From positions 186,001-250,000 of the forward strand of contig MU385739.1 of assembly GCA_022497155.1 (NCBI GenBank): a DNA stretch of 64,000 nt, given 5' to 3'. The notes below the pieces were generated by a model, which worked only from the letters and a program-made list of their open reading frames with translations, made no database searches and was not told where the DNA came from. The translations under genes and the position numbers were made by a program. This DNA is from Whalleya microplaca (lineage: Eukaryota > Ascomycota > Sordariomycetes > Xylariales > Xylariaceae). Shown here one piece after another: positions 11,501 to 23,927 of this stretch. How positions within the stretch are numbered: position 1 is the stretch's first letter; each line of letters starts with the position of its first letter.

Positions 11501-13747
11501 TTGACGCACATGACTAAGAATCGTGCCCGAGGACCAAAAAGAAAGACACCTAGCACTATAGCACCAGCAGCAACAACTGATCCTAAGGAGTCAGGGGAGA
11601 GTCTGGCTAGCATATCACTAGATGAAGCTCCGCCTTCACCAACAAAGAAGGATGAGCCTCCTGCATCTATACCAGAGCCAAAGGTGGCTGAAACTGCGCC
11701 AGCCGACTCTTCAACAAAGTTTGACCGACCAACAAGGCCGAAGACGCATTCTATTTCTGTGGCTGGTGCTAAGAAATCGTTTGAAGCTGCTCAGGAGGAA
11801 ACCTCTACCAAACCACCAGGTTCCCCAAAGAAAATACATGAGCAAGCTAACGCACCGCCTTCTCCAAGCAAAATACACGAACAAGTAGCCGCATTTGCCG
11901 CACACAGTAGACGGCCGTCGTCGCCTTCAAAACCTTTTGATGAGCCGAAGGGAAACACTTCACAGCCGCCGTCCCCTAGGAAGCTAAACATGAACCGCAT
12001 CTCACGATTCCTCGATGAGTCAAACCAGGCCGCCGGTAAGAGTAGCGAATCCGAGAAGCCAGAAGCAAAGAAGGAAATTGAAGCGCCGGCACCACTGATG
12101 AAGCCCAAGGCTAGTTTCGATAAATCTCCTAGTCCTGGTCTACAAAAGTCTCTACCGTCACCCCCTATAGATGAGCCTAAGAGAGTGCTGCCCGATCCCA
12201 TCACCTTGGGCCCCAAGAGACAGCCCTCTAAAGATACCGTCGAGTCAGGTATGACTACGCCAGAGGCTCGAAGCACCAGCAGTCTGAGTGGACGGCCTCT
12301 CCCTTCCATCCCACCAACTTCTAGCCCGGAATCAAGCACGTTTGATCGACCGTTGCCAGCGGAACCTAAAAAAGCACCACGGCCGTTGTCGACTACGGGG
12401 ATCAAGTCACGTCCAACGTCGCCAACAATGCGTTCGCCTACAAAACAGGCAATGGAAACATCAACCATCCTGAATGATTTCTTTGGGCCTGAACGCCCCA
12501 AGAGGAATTACAAGGTAGACGCGGCCGAACTACTGATGCAGAGGCCGAACTTGACGCGCAAGCTCGAGACTTTGAGTGCCCAGCTATTCCAAGTCTCAGT
12601 AGACCGCAAGAAGCAACCAGTCCCCACCCACCACGAACGAGTCTTGTTCGAACGTGAAATGTACCTCTGCCCTCACACATTTAAGGACGAAGCAGGAAAG
12701 AAGATAACAGAAGTCTACTTCTGGGCCGGTGATGGTGTCCCTCAGCCTACTGTCGACGACGTCACATCATTCGTCACGCGCGAAGCGAAATCCCTAGGCG
12801 GCAAACTAGTCAAACTCCAGCAGGGCAAGGAAACCGCCGCGTTCTTACAAGCATTAGGTGGCATCGTAGTCACCCAGCGTGGCTCAGGCACCAAGTACGA
12901 CTCGCTTGCCCCACACATGCTCTGCGGACGCCGGCATCTCGGCCACATCGTCTTTGACGAGGTCGACTTCACTCCCTCCGTCCTCTGCTCCGGATTCCCC
13001 TTCCTGGTCACCCAAGCCGGCAAATGCTATCTGTGGAAAGGCAAGGGCAGCGGCGTCGACGAGCTTAGCTGCGCGCGTCTGATAGGAATGGATTACGCGC
13101 TCTCGGGTGAGATGGAGGAGTTCGAAGACGGACGCGAATCCGCCGCCTTCTGGGACCTCTTCGACGGCACCAGCACCAAGCCCGGGTCAGCCGACCACTG
13201 GCGCCTCAAGCCGAACTACGATAAGTACTGCAGCAGGCTGTTCTGCTCGGACGCAGCCTCCAAGAAGCAGGTGAGTTGCAACACTACCAAATCCTTGTTT
13301 CTGAATATCTTTAAAAACCTTAGTAAATATATATTGACGCGCGATCCCCCCGCCCCCCAGCAGATCATCGAGCTATCGCCGTTTGCGCAGGCCGACCTCC
13401 AGCCAACGGGCATCTACGTGCTGGACGCCTTCTTCGAGCTGTACATCGTGGTCGGGGCGCGGGCGCAGTCGCAGTACGCGAGCTTCCACAACGCGCTCGA
13501 GTTCGCGCAGGAGTACGGCATCCTGGCGGCCGGCATGGAGGACCGGCCCTTCGTGCCCTTCAGCACGGTCGTGCTTGAGGGCGTGCCCCGGGACCTGAAG
13601 AGCGTCTTCCGCAAGTGGCGCGACGCCAACTCGCCCACCATTATGAACAACAATGTGGGGGGCAGCCCGGACTCGACCGGCCTCAAGAGGGGCAGGAGTC
13701 TGCGGATCGTGCCCTTGAACCAGGCGCTCTTGGCGCTGAACGAGTAG
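8529..13747 (+). CDS. DUF4045/gelsolin-repeat (villin-like) cytoskeletal protein
   Basis: Three exons (8529-8667, 8934-13270, 13361-13747) give 1620 residues. The start MSEDVSKFLMQVKELGDRR opens a short acidic/basic coiled-coil segment typical of the fungal DUF4045 N-terminus. It is followed by about 1150 residues rich in Ser, Pro, Lys and Thr with many SPTK-like sites, predicted disordered. Gelsolin-type repeats occupy about residues 1250-1615, with recognisable segments EVYFWAGDGV, LFQVS, GKCYLWKGKGS and TGIYVLDAFFELYIVVG. Gelsolin/villin modules bind actin in a Ca2+-dependent way. An actin-remodelling role regulated by phosphorylation of the disordered part is plausible but inferred. Two near-identical 28-residue segments (ATPISKRFQEATSLPGP and flanks) lie in tandem near residues 790-845. 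The first intron (266 nt) is long for this window. The last one (90 nt) is a multiple of three and has no stop, so its retention would add 30 residues. Confidence 0.88.
11171..11327 (+). repeat. Tandem 84-bp coding repeat in the DUF4045/gelsolin gene
   Basis: Two copies starting at 11171 and 11255 share almost all bases over about 70 nt, encoding TPISKRFQEATSLPGP followed by a Lys-Glu-Thr-rich stretch. The near identity at synonymous sites indicates a recent duplication. Confidence 0.85.
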
Positions 13748-16700
13748 AGCTCGGCTCGGTGGCGATGAGTGCTGCGCCCCTAAGGGCGCAACGTGTGGCG
13801 AGGACATAACGTCACGTCACGATGACCTGGTCATATGTATACGTCTCGAAATTGTGTGTGTCTACTTCACTTCCTGTATCTACTAGGGGAAATCATGTCT
13901 GTCTATCGGAGTTTGTGTGATGACGACCGGTAATAAATTTCAAAAATTGGTGTTAGGGAGGCATGGAGGGGGCGGACTGCAGCATGGAAAGAGAGAGAGA
14001 CGCGCATATACATACATGCCCATGCATGTACGCACGTATAGATGGATGATGCATGCCATGCATAGATATAGCTAGCTAGCTGACTACATACGATGACGGT
14101 TGAGTTTGAGTTTGAGTTGAGTTGAAGTTGTCATGCATATGATACGATACGGTTTTGCTGGGGAGGTAGTAGTATGTATGTATGTACAATGGAGAAGCAG
14201 ATGCAGAAGAAGAAACCGGTATATTTGTTGCTGTATGACGGGTCCTGTCAGATCTTACGACACGATGATCCAGGATGGGATGATATGGAAGATGAGAGAG
14301 AGCAGATAACGACCTAGACATCATCAAAAAATGAAAAACCTGAATATTCTTGCTAATCATGTCTTGTCCTTATTGGTTGGTGCTTTGAGATTTGGGGTTC
14401 TGTGGATAATGTGATGTGATGTGACTGGTGACCGGATTCGAACGAGTTATGGGTGGCTTGATGCAAGGAGGCATGCATGCATGTGTGCATACATTGCTAT
14501 GCTACCTACGTAGGGCTGCCGTAAGACAAGACAAGCCGGACGGGCTGATGGGACGGGATGATATGGGATGGCGTGACCCCGGGTGGATGGTGGGATTGGT
14601 TCCATCCGCCTTTTCGTCTCTCCGGGGTTGTATTGTAGCAGTTGAGTCTACTTACAGTATACACCGAAGTTCGTATATCTGGAGCCGTGGATGTAACATA
14701 TGGTATATTTAGACATGCATAGCATGTGCTTTAAGTTGGCGACTTTGCGGTATGCGGGTCGGATATGCTTCGAGCCTTGTTTCCGTGTTTGTTGAGGAGA
14801 CTTTGCTTATGTAGCATATGAGGAGTTTAGAAATTGGACAAACTGTTGGTGTAGTACTACAGGTAGTCTTAGGTTTATATCTCGCGGGTAGGTCGCTGAT
14901 GGGTTATACACGAACATGTAAAACATGAATATTCATAATAAAGTATGACAGGTGAGTATATATCGTCTTCATCTGAGCTTCTGCTGGGGACTTTATCATC
15001 TAACATCTGAAGCCTTCCCGGGAATCAATCGCAAAGTTGATCCTTAGTTTGTTTGACTGACAGATAGGCATGTTCTTCCTCCTTGTCAATGATATTTTTA
15101 TCTTTTTAGGCGCAGGGATAACCCGTACTCTTAGCTGTCAAATATGCAATGCAGTGTGCAAGTCTATCTCCTAATGCCCGTTTGAACGCAGATCTTAGTG
15201 ACTAAAGTATATATCATGTGGAGATGATTGTTTCTGATGCCTTCATTTTTCGATACAGATATGAGTATACGAATTCACAACTGGTTAACACATCTGTTGA
15301 GCGGTGTCGTGATGATAAGTGTGAAGTAGTCCGTAAGGAAGTAGTAAGGCACCACTACATCTTGTCACGAGCAAGTCAAGGGTGTAGCATAAGTACGGAT
15401 GTATCGTATCACCCATTCCAGACCGTGTTCACGTTGTTTGTACAAGCACCCGCGGCTTAGATTTATGTAAGTTGATACACACATACGGGAAATCATTCTC
15501 ATCTTGCATAGTAATAGTAGACTAATGTGACGTCAAACGTGCGTGGGAGCTCAGAAACAGCAGACCAGCTGTATGGGTGTTGAGGTATACGCCACCGCGG
15601 AAGTTCATCATCTCGATCTTTCAAACATCGTATGAGGTCGTTTCCGCTCATATAATTAGAGCCGTAAGCCAGCAGCTAGGTCAACCGAGATGTCGGGTAC
15701 AGATGGGATGGAGTTTGCTTCGATTAACATGCGGCTCACGAGCCGGCGTGATACTAGATTCCACTGGCTTACAATGTAGGTAGATCGTCGGGAGCACTAG
15801 CTAGAAGAGCACTCACCGCTAAGGTACACCGTGATCCAAATCGAGAAAATGCAGATCCAGGATAGGAATCGTGGGAGATAGAACTTCGCAGAGCCGCTAG
15901 TTAGATCAGCCACAGAGAGTTTCTCTTAGCCAGGAACGAGAGACGCTACGATCTGGCCTAAGGTTAGTGCGAAAGTAAAGAGATAGATGTTAAGGCTGCT
16001 ACTACAAAACATCTACACATATGTGAACTACCGCACATCCAGACACCGCACGTTGTTGAAGGCCTGTCAGTTCCGGAAGGCCTGCGTTACTACGGCATGT
16101 GCGTCGATTCTGTGATATGTTAACTCCGCACAGTATAAGCGTGGATGTTAGTCCTCTCACCTCGGTCATTAGCTACGGCTATTAAGAGTCATTACATCGC
16201 ACGAAGCAATATCAGTATAGGCTACTAGTGGTATGTGAAAAACATGTTGGCGGGACAGCAGACAAACTCGCGAATATCACTCTGTGTGTGGTCGCCTTGA
16301 TAAACTACTAAGGCAGGGGCGAATAGCCTAACCGAGCCGTCCTGCAGGGAGCGTGCCGGCAATAATATGTGTGGCGTAACGTGGTTTGTTAATCGTGGGG
16401 ATCGCTTGGGGAGCTACGACGCCGCTAGCTGGGAGTCGATTGACCAGTGAGACAACTGATCACATTATAAGTTAGGGTTATATACTATATTAACACTCTA
16501 GTCGAGTATAATTGATACTAGCTGGGAATAACTACTGTAGGTTGGTGTAGCAGATGGGGCGATTGAGAATTGACGTTGCTTAGGCAACTACCCAATATAA
16601 GATACATCAGGTTGAGAAAGAGATCACGAGTAGGAGAGATGCAAGGTTAGATGGTTTGTAAAGGCGCTAGTTGAATTTGCCTTGGTGGTAGGCTCTCAAT

Positions 16701-17046
16701 ATTTATATATGAATATTAGCAACTACAACTACCTATGACTCGAGAAGTTAACCAATCCTCGTCGTCCTTCACGAACGAACGCCCTACCCAATATTAATCC
16801 AGTAGATAGTAGATCGTATCTTACGGTATCCCAGATAGATAATACCTGGTTCCTTTTCCCTATTACGGTGCCGGCATACTCCTGGAAACTCCCCAAGTGT
16901 AGAACCCGTTTCTTATGTTGATAGTGTAAGTGAACGTGTACCTAGAAATGCCCCCGTATCATGTCTCGGAATTACGCTCCTCCCCATGCAGCTGGATTGG
17001 TAAAAGTGTTGAAACCCGGAATACTTATATTTCAAACTATTCGAGT
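13748..17046. other. Gene-free 3.3-kb region with simple repeats and a stop-rich tract
   Basis: No gene is supported. From about 13960 to 14180 there are short simple repeats (GA runs, GCAT runs, GAGTTT repeats and GTAT runs). From about 15780 to 16800 all frames are closed at short intervals and CTA/TAG triplets are unusually common, which could mark an old, mutated repeat. The 3' ends of the two flanking genes face each other here. Confidence 0.55.
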
Positions 17047-18330
17047 CTATAGCCAGGCGGCAATACCTGCAACACCTAGTAAAGCAGCTACAGCGGGAGT
17101 AGCACGCGCTGCTAGAGCGGTGGAGATTGGAGGTGCACTGCCTGTCGATGTAGGGTATGTGGGCTGGGGCGTGGGCTGGGACGTGGGCACATAGGTAGTG
17201 CCACCCGAGGGGGGCGAAATGGGGTATGAGGGAGCTAATGTAGTTGTGGTTCCTGGCTTGGACTTGGTGATAACGGTTGTGTCGCTGTAGGTAGTCCAAA
17301 CAGTTGGGGATTCCACGGTCGTAATGCCAGTTGTCGCCTCTGAGGTAACTGTCACAGGAATCTCCTTTGTCTTTGTAACAGGGACAGTTTCAGTGACCTT
17401 GACTTCCTTAGTGGTATAGACCGTCTGAGTGCCGGTCTGAGTGATGTAAATAGTACTGCCTTCCGAGACAGTAGTGTATGTGGTCACCGGGCAGGTGGTA
17501 GTTTCGAAGACTTCAGTTGATACTTTTTCAGTAACAGTGTAAGACGTATATTGAGTAGCCGTAGTTGGCACATGCGTCTCGATGATCGATGTGGAAGTGT
17601 AAGTGACAATAACAGTAGAGCCTCCGATGGTCTTGGTCTCGGTGACAGGGCTTAACGAAGTAAGAGTTGTGTATTGCACTTCCTCTGTGGTCTTTGTTGC
17701 CCCAGGTAAAGAAGTGATCGCAACAGCAGTTGTTGGCACTGCCGTTATGATGGTGGAGGTAGACGCCCACGTCACAACAACCGGAGAGCCTTCAAGAGTC
17801 TTGGTCTCTGTAACGGGGTATAGCGACGTGAGAGTTGTATACTGCACTTCCTTCGATGTTTGTGTGACTCCGGGCCCTGACACTGTCTGGACAAGAGTAG
17901 TCTCAACATAGGTCACGGCAACACTAGTAGTCGTGTAGGTTGTAACATAAGTAGAACCAGGGATGGTCTTTGTCTCTGTGACAGGGCAAGTTGTCGTGTA
18001 GGTCACCTGGACAGCTGTGGTAGTACCGTAGGTAGTGCCTGGGGCAGTGACAGTCGCCTCGCCTCCACAGCTACCTCCTGGACACTGAGTGACGGTTACA
18101 GTAGAGATAGTAGAGGTAGTCTCATAATATGTGCTATGCAAGTATGAGCAGTGAATCTCAAGATTTCGGTACAAGTCGACAACTTACGAGCTTCCGGATG
18201 TCTTCGTGTTGGTGATCGGACACACGGTGGTTGTCAAGTACGTCGTGATGACTGGCTTCTCACCTTCTCCTTTGCCCCAGCCCGCGATGACCGAGGTGGC
18301 CAAGGCCAAGATAGCAACAGCTACCTTCAT
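17047..18330 (-). CDS. Thr/Ser-rich GPI-anchored cell-wall protein with 56-residue repeats
   Basis: Two exons (18330-18188 and 18133-17047, intron of 54 nt) give 409 residues. The N-terminus MKVAVAILALATSVIAG is a signal peptide. The body is extremely rich in Thr, Ser and Val. It contains three tandem units of about 56 residues, each with a PVTETKT-x2-GS core (near 17965, 17797 and 17629), plus diverged CPVTxT copies at both ends. The C-terminus has a Pro-rich spacer and ends in a short hydrophobic tail (ATPAVAALLGVAGIAAWL), the arrangement of a GPI attachment signal. The protein should be secreted, heavily O-mannosylated and linked to the membrane or wall glucan, perhaps as an adhesin or surface coat. 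That function is inferred from composition; no ligand-binding domain is visible. Several Cys residues in CPVT and CPGGSC motifs may pair. Confidence 0.82.
17600..18020 (-). repeat. Three 168-bp tandem coding repeats in the wall-protein gene
   Basis: Units with the core PVTETKT recur every 168 bp. The second and third also share VQYTTLTSL just before the core. Such in-frame repeats often vary in number between strains. Confidence 0.75.
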
Positions 18331-21300
18331 TCTAACTTGAAGTTGTGTCGTAGGAGCGAATGAGGGTTACAGCGAAGGTGGATTGGAGTTTTCAGGGGTA
18401 GTCTCCACGCAAAGGGAGTATTAAGCAGTATGGCTCAACGATAGTCTTAGGCAACCTTAGCGAGCGAATTACTTGGCAATGAAGCTCGGGCAAGAACTCG
18501 AGGCTATGGCAAAATCGAAGGACTTGAGAGTTTAGTGAAGAAGAAAACAGGATTCGAGAGGTGGGAGGGTATGGCCTTATATTCTCTGCCAACATACATG
18601 CAAGAGAGCTGCATGGAGAGGCTAGGATGTTTATACATGTTTACACGGTCCAACCTCCCAGCCCGTTACCTAGCACTGCATCGGTTTGCAGGTACTGTGG
18701 TCATGATGGAGAACCAGGCTCTAGCTCTAAGCCCTGTATTGAGAGATCACGGCATAGGTGGGGCCAAGCTTCTATTATACCAAGTTGGCAGATAGCCAAC
18801 ATACTGAATAGAAGCGATGCCCAAAAAGTGGCTGGAGGAAAATACCGTTGAAAAGAAGATTAGCGTGGTTGGAGCCCGCTTGGACAAGGATGAAAGCTAA
18901 GTAAAGAGAGCGGATGATCCTTGTGGACTAGTCGAACGAGATACTTGTCCGATCTCCCATCTGATGATGCGTGATCTATTGATCACTGTCGATATTCCAC
19001 AGGATGGAAAGGTTGGACATTAAGCCACGACTGTGTACCCTAGTATCGGGCCATGCAAGCCATAAACCAATCATAGGGAAAGAGTTAGTGACTGCATTAG
19101 GCTTTCTGCAACTCAAAATGTACTAGGCTTTGCCATGTCGTGCTGGTAACAATGATGTCGTTGAGAACTCGAGGCTGATTTCTTGGACAAGCATTGGTTA
19201 TCGTGCCAACGCACCAACCCCTCATGTGTGACATGGAACTACCGGTCGAATGTGAAAAAGAGAGCATTTAGAGGGGCACCGTTTCTCTCGGTTGCCTTGC
19301 TCTCTTTCCAATATAAACCATGCGTTAGGCAGTCGGAGGCATTCTCTGAGCTTCTGTTCAGCTGTAAAAGCAGTGCGAAGCAAAAATCATAGAAGTAAAC
19401 GTCGACCCGGTATCGATTGGTGTTCTAAAGCCTCGCTATCATGCAACAGGCTGCCATGATGCAGCAGTGGTACCCAATGCATTTCCATGAGTCGGACCCT
19501 AGCAAGATCGAGCTTTTATGTAAGCGAAGCCCAGAAGTGATAAAACAAACGGCTGGTCGTTGAAGGGGTAACCCAAGCAAGCGAAGCTTCAACTGCGTCA
19601 CAGAGAGCTAACCCAGCAGGCCAGCTCGTGTCCGGGCAACTAGCTTCAAGAGATCTGCACCCCAATGCAGGTGTAGCTAGGGACAACTCGCAGGTTTGCA
19701 GTAGCTTCAAAATATGGTGTGTAGATGTAGATGTATCTACCGAAATGGCAGCATGGATCAATCAGGAAAACTTGGCTTGCATAAGCAGCCACATTTCCCC
19801 ACACTAGACCTGACCACCGTCAACAACCTGTGTTATTATTGCTGCCACACACTTATAGCAACATGCTACATCTGTATAGTCAATGCTTTTATTGGTATGA
19901 CACTAGATCAGGGTTCGGCGAGTTTGGTTGCCTGCCTCGATTTGGTTGGGCATTGCTATAGGGTATATTCCTAGGTATGAGACGAGAATAGCAATGCCAG
20001 TGGCCGCAACAATCCGAAGTTCCCAACGCGACACCGGGGAGGATTGTCTCGGCTAGCGTCAACGATTACCGAATTGGTGTAATTGTTTGATTCTAGCCAT
20101 GATCGGGAAAACGTGCTTGTACACGTATCTCACACCGCGTGGCATGATGAAGGGGGCTATCCGACCTGTACAACTTGGTTGCCCAGCCTTCCATATACCT
20201 ATCTTCTGCATACTGCGTGCCGCCTGAACGCAGATATACTGAGTAACGACTTACAATGCCATGAGGCGTTACCGGTTGTGACACTCAATTCGCGCGAGTT
20301 TGGGGCTGGGAAAACGCCTAGATTTTTCAGGGAACGGCACTTTGACCTAACTTATGGCTACATCTTGGCTTACTCGCGTTGTTCCTGTGGCGGTTAGGAC
20401 TTTCAAGAAAAATATATGGTATTTAACAGGACGATTAAACGATGCCCAGATAGGTTGCGAACATAGCCAATGATCACTTGCATCCGACAAGTCACGAAAT
20501 CTTGCTTGGTAATAGATCTCGTTTGTGGTGTGAAAGTTTCAAGTGGAACAGAACGCGCAGAACAGAATTCGCAGCACAAGAATGTCTTACCTTTTCCCTG
20601 GGTTGCCTAGAACTCGGGTTCTAGAAGTGAACCGTGCGCTAGTTACCTTTGCGTATGTGCCACCAACTCATACCACTCAATAAATAGGTTCTTATCTAAT
20701 GTTAATCTTATTTAAGTGTAAACATTCAGATATAGGTACATGTACCTCCCTTCGGAATTGGGTATTGGGGAAAATGAAAAGTGCTTCGCATTTTGCGGCG
20801 AGTTGGCGGGGCTGCTAGGAACCCTGCTGATGACTTATATACAATATTCACAGGCCTTGCAATGACCCCTCAACTGGGTCGACCGATAGAACTCCGTCTC
20901 CTCTTAATTAACCCGAATCAATATGAGAAAATTCTCCTTCAAATGCACATATTTTGAAGTGATATCGTTTTTGCGTCGCCGGGATGCTCTGCAGACGACG
21001 TATACTCTTAATTCAAGTAAATATATCTAGATCTGGTCTATACACATGCGCGTAGCCACAGTGGCTCTAATTGTCGAGCTGACTTGACAACATGAGCAAA
21101 GGCCTCAATGTCAGATTGGACAATTGACAGTAAGATTCTTTAATTGGCCAATTAGAAGCAAGATTAGCTTCGACACTGGAGAATAAAAGGATATAATTTC
21201 GGCGACCTCTTTTCATTCCGTTTTACATGAAGCCCTTTGGAAGTCTAAACCTAGGGGAGTCTATCATATCTAACATCCTCCACTCAAGCTCGCCTGTTCA

Positions 21301-23927
21301 ACTTCTCATCTTCGCTCGAGTATAAATTGAGGCAAGATCAACTTACTCATTATATTCAAGAGCACAATCCCGACCAAACAACAGTCAGATTCGAATATTA
21401 TGAGAGCTATCAGAGTAGCCCTTCTTGAGGTACTAGGTTAGGAGCTTGAAGGCCTCTATCGGACCGTCGAATGAGCTGTCATTATACGGTTGCTAGTATG
21501 CATTAAGCGGGACAGATGATGGGGCAAATAAGGCACCGGGGTCTTGCTTATGGGCAAAGATGTCAGCTATGTTCTGTCTATCGATACCTTTATATGGTAG
21601 CACAGGACTGTGATCGTGGTACTCTTTCAGACTGCTGGTTGTGTACAGCCAATCGGAGGTTGAACCACTGCACCGGTAGGCGAAGTCAAGTAAGCGGCCG
21701 AGTGTAACATTGCTCCGTATCACGGTCCTTGCTCGAACGAGTCGGTACTGGTAGAACTCAACGAGACTTGGCACATATTGGAACCACGAACCCCCCACGG
21801 AGCCTGCGGAGACCTAGCCATTTGCCTTCAGCTTTGAATGAATCTGATTTCAGTCTGGAAATTCTGAACTAAAGCCAGGAACAGCAATCGCCAACTTACT
21901 CGGTATCATGAAACCGTGCATCCTACTTCAAGAATCAAGATAAGCTCCATGAACGTTTGCGCATCCAACATGTATTCCGACTATTGATTTCAGTCAATCT
22001 AGCCTTTAGTATAACTTTATGACGCCAAGCAAAGGCACTAACTGCTACAGGACACTGAAAAAGGCAAGCACTATCAAATACTAGACACAAGTCTTCGTGT
22101 CCGGGTGATCATTGTTTAGTAATTAGTAGATGACAGGCATATATTACATTCAAGTTGTTCTGACCTTGCTGGAGTCACTACACAGCATGAAAGTCCGCCA
22201 TGCAGGCCTTTTGATCACAAAGTTTCAAAGTCCCCTTAGCCTAGCTCTCCAATGTGTGTGAAAATATGTGTCTCTCTTGCACTTGAAAGCATCATGCCAG
22301 TGAGTGCTTGACTATGTCTACTATTCAGTCATCATTTATACTGATGCCCACACAGGCAGGTACTGCAACTAGCAGCATGTACTTACACGCTGACCAAACC
22401 TCTTTCATATCAAAGTTACAGTACTCATGTTTAAAATGTAGTGTGGCTGCTATACAAGGTAAAGATACGATTTGCCGGATCTAGGTACAATACTGTCAAA
22501 GGAAAATGTTAATAGATACATAAACTGACAGGAATATAGAGAATCGCACCCCAGTATCATTTTTGTATCCCAAGTTCAACATTCTACGTCCATCTTCTTT
22601 GCTCTGGTAGAGCAAGAGTGGTAGGGAGTCTGTGGGTTCATGAAATTTTCCGTGTCCACACAAAGACCTAGCCCATCTAACATGCCTCAACCTCCTTCCC
22701 GCCGAAGATTAAAGTATGGTTCAACTTGGCAGCTTCTTTAGAAGATCCAATGCGGTTGTTACATGACTGCCACACTCACAATTCACAGCAGCCATGTGTG
22801 GTCCTAGGGGCTCCGACTAACGTACGTCGTGTAATGCAATCCTGATAAACTACAAGACGGTATCATTGTATGAGCCCTGCGATCAAAGACCGTCGATTAC
22901 ATGTCCATATTAACATATTATTTGCACTATCGGATCTACTGTATATCCTCCCTAGAACATTTGCAAATCGCTACTGCGGTACAATCTCCTGGAGAACGAA
23001 CTTGCTAGACATCAAATTTGAACTGTACGAGATAAAGGGAATTCTACTAGAATTGTGTACCTACAGTATGGCTGAGGCATACATGTAGGCATTGTATGTA
23101 GCAGTTGCTAGTAAAGCTATCCAACCAGCAGCATGAGTTCTAGGGGGTGGAGCACCAGCATATGTTTCTAGGTCTACAGTGAGTGCTTCTTGTCGTCGGT
23201 AGAGAAGGAACCTAGCTTGTACCTGCCTCCCGGCCAACCTCACTGGGAGTGCTTACTTAAGGCAACAGCTTTTGTTGATTCGTGCCTTCTGAAATCTATA
23301 AACACTCACCACCTTCAACAAATAACCCTACCTACCTTACACCTTCTTTCCGTCCCCTCTTTCAAGCACAAGGTCATCTCGAGGTACCCACGCAGGGGAT
23401 TTGTGTCTCTCTGTCTCTCCTTCTCGCCGCATCTACTACATTTGAGACCGTCCCATTACACTTCCTTCCTAGGTAGATACACATATCCGCAATCCACCAC
23501 CTGTGCGTCTCGTGACCCATTACCTACCTACATACTTAGATATCTGGACACAAACCTAAAGTTCACGTGGTTTGCATCAGCCCTATATACTACCTAGTAG
23601 GTACCTACTTGTAAGTCAGCTTCCAATTATCTTACCATGACAGCTACTGTTGTTGCGCCTTGCTGCCCTTGCCTTTACCCAAACCTAACCTTCCACTCAC
23701 TGGGACATACTACTTCCGAATATCACCGACCCTACCGCGATTTATTTCATGAAGTATCACCTGCTCACAAATATTGAGATGTTCATGAATTCCCCCCTTC
23801 GACGTAACACTTTACAAGAGGGCGGTTTGTTTATTGACTGTTAACATCATGCATTCTAACCTATATTTGTTCCACCATAAATATCAAAGGCAGCGAGTCC
23901 TAACGTTAATGCATCTTTGTAGACAGG
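18331..23927. other. Gene-free 5.6-kb region
   Basis: This is the largest internal gap. Open frames are 135 codons or shorter, overlap one another and show no motif I recognise. I see no transposase, no long terminal repeats and no tRNA. It lies between two divergent genes and so contains both promoters. The AT-rich 20.6-22.5 kb part is the least gene-like. Confidence 0.55.

Noticed and set aside
14415..14450. A T-arm-like GGATTCGAAC sequence suggesting a minus-strand tRNA
   Set aside because: The flanks do not form an acceptor stem, and no D arm or anticodon arm is present in the next 60 nt.
21493..21798. A 101-codon minus-strand frame in the 5.6-kb gap
   Set aside because: No family resemblance, isolated, and flanked by stop-rich DNA.
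23061..23243. A minus-strand frame whose end looks like a hydrophobic GPI tail
   Set aside because: No signal-peptide-bearing upstream exon could be joined to it, so the resemblance is probably chance.
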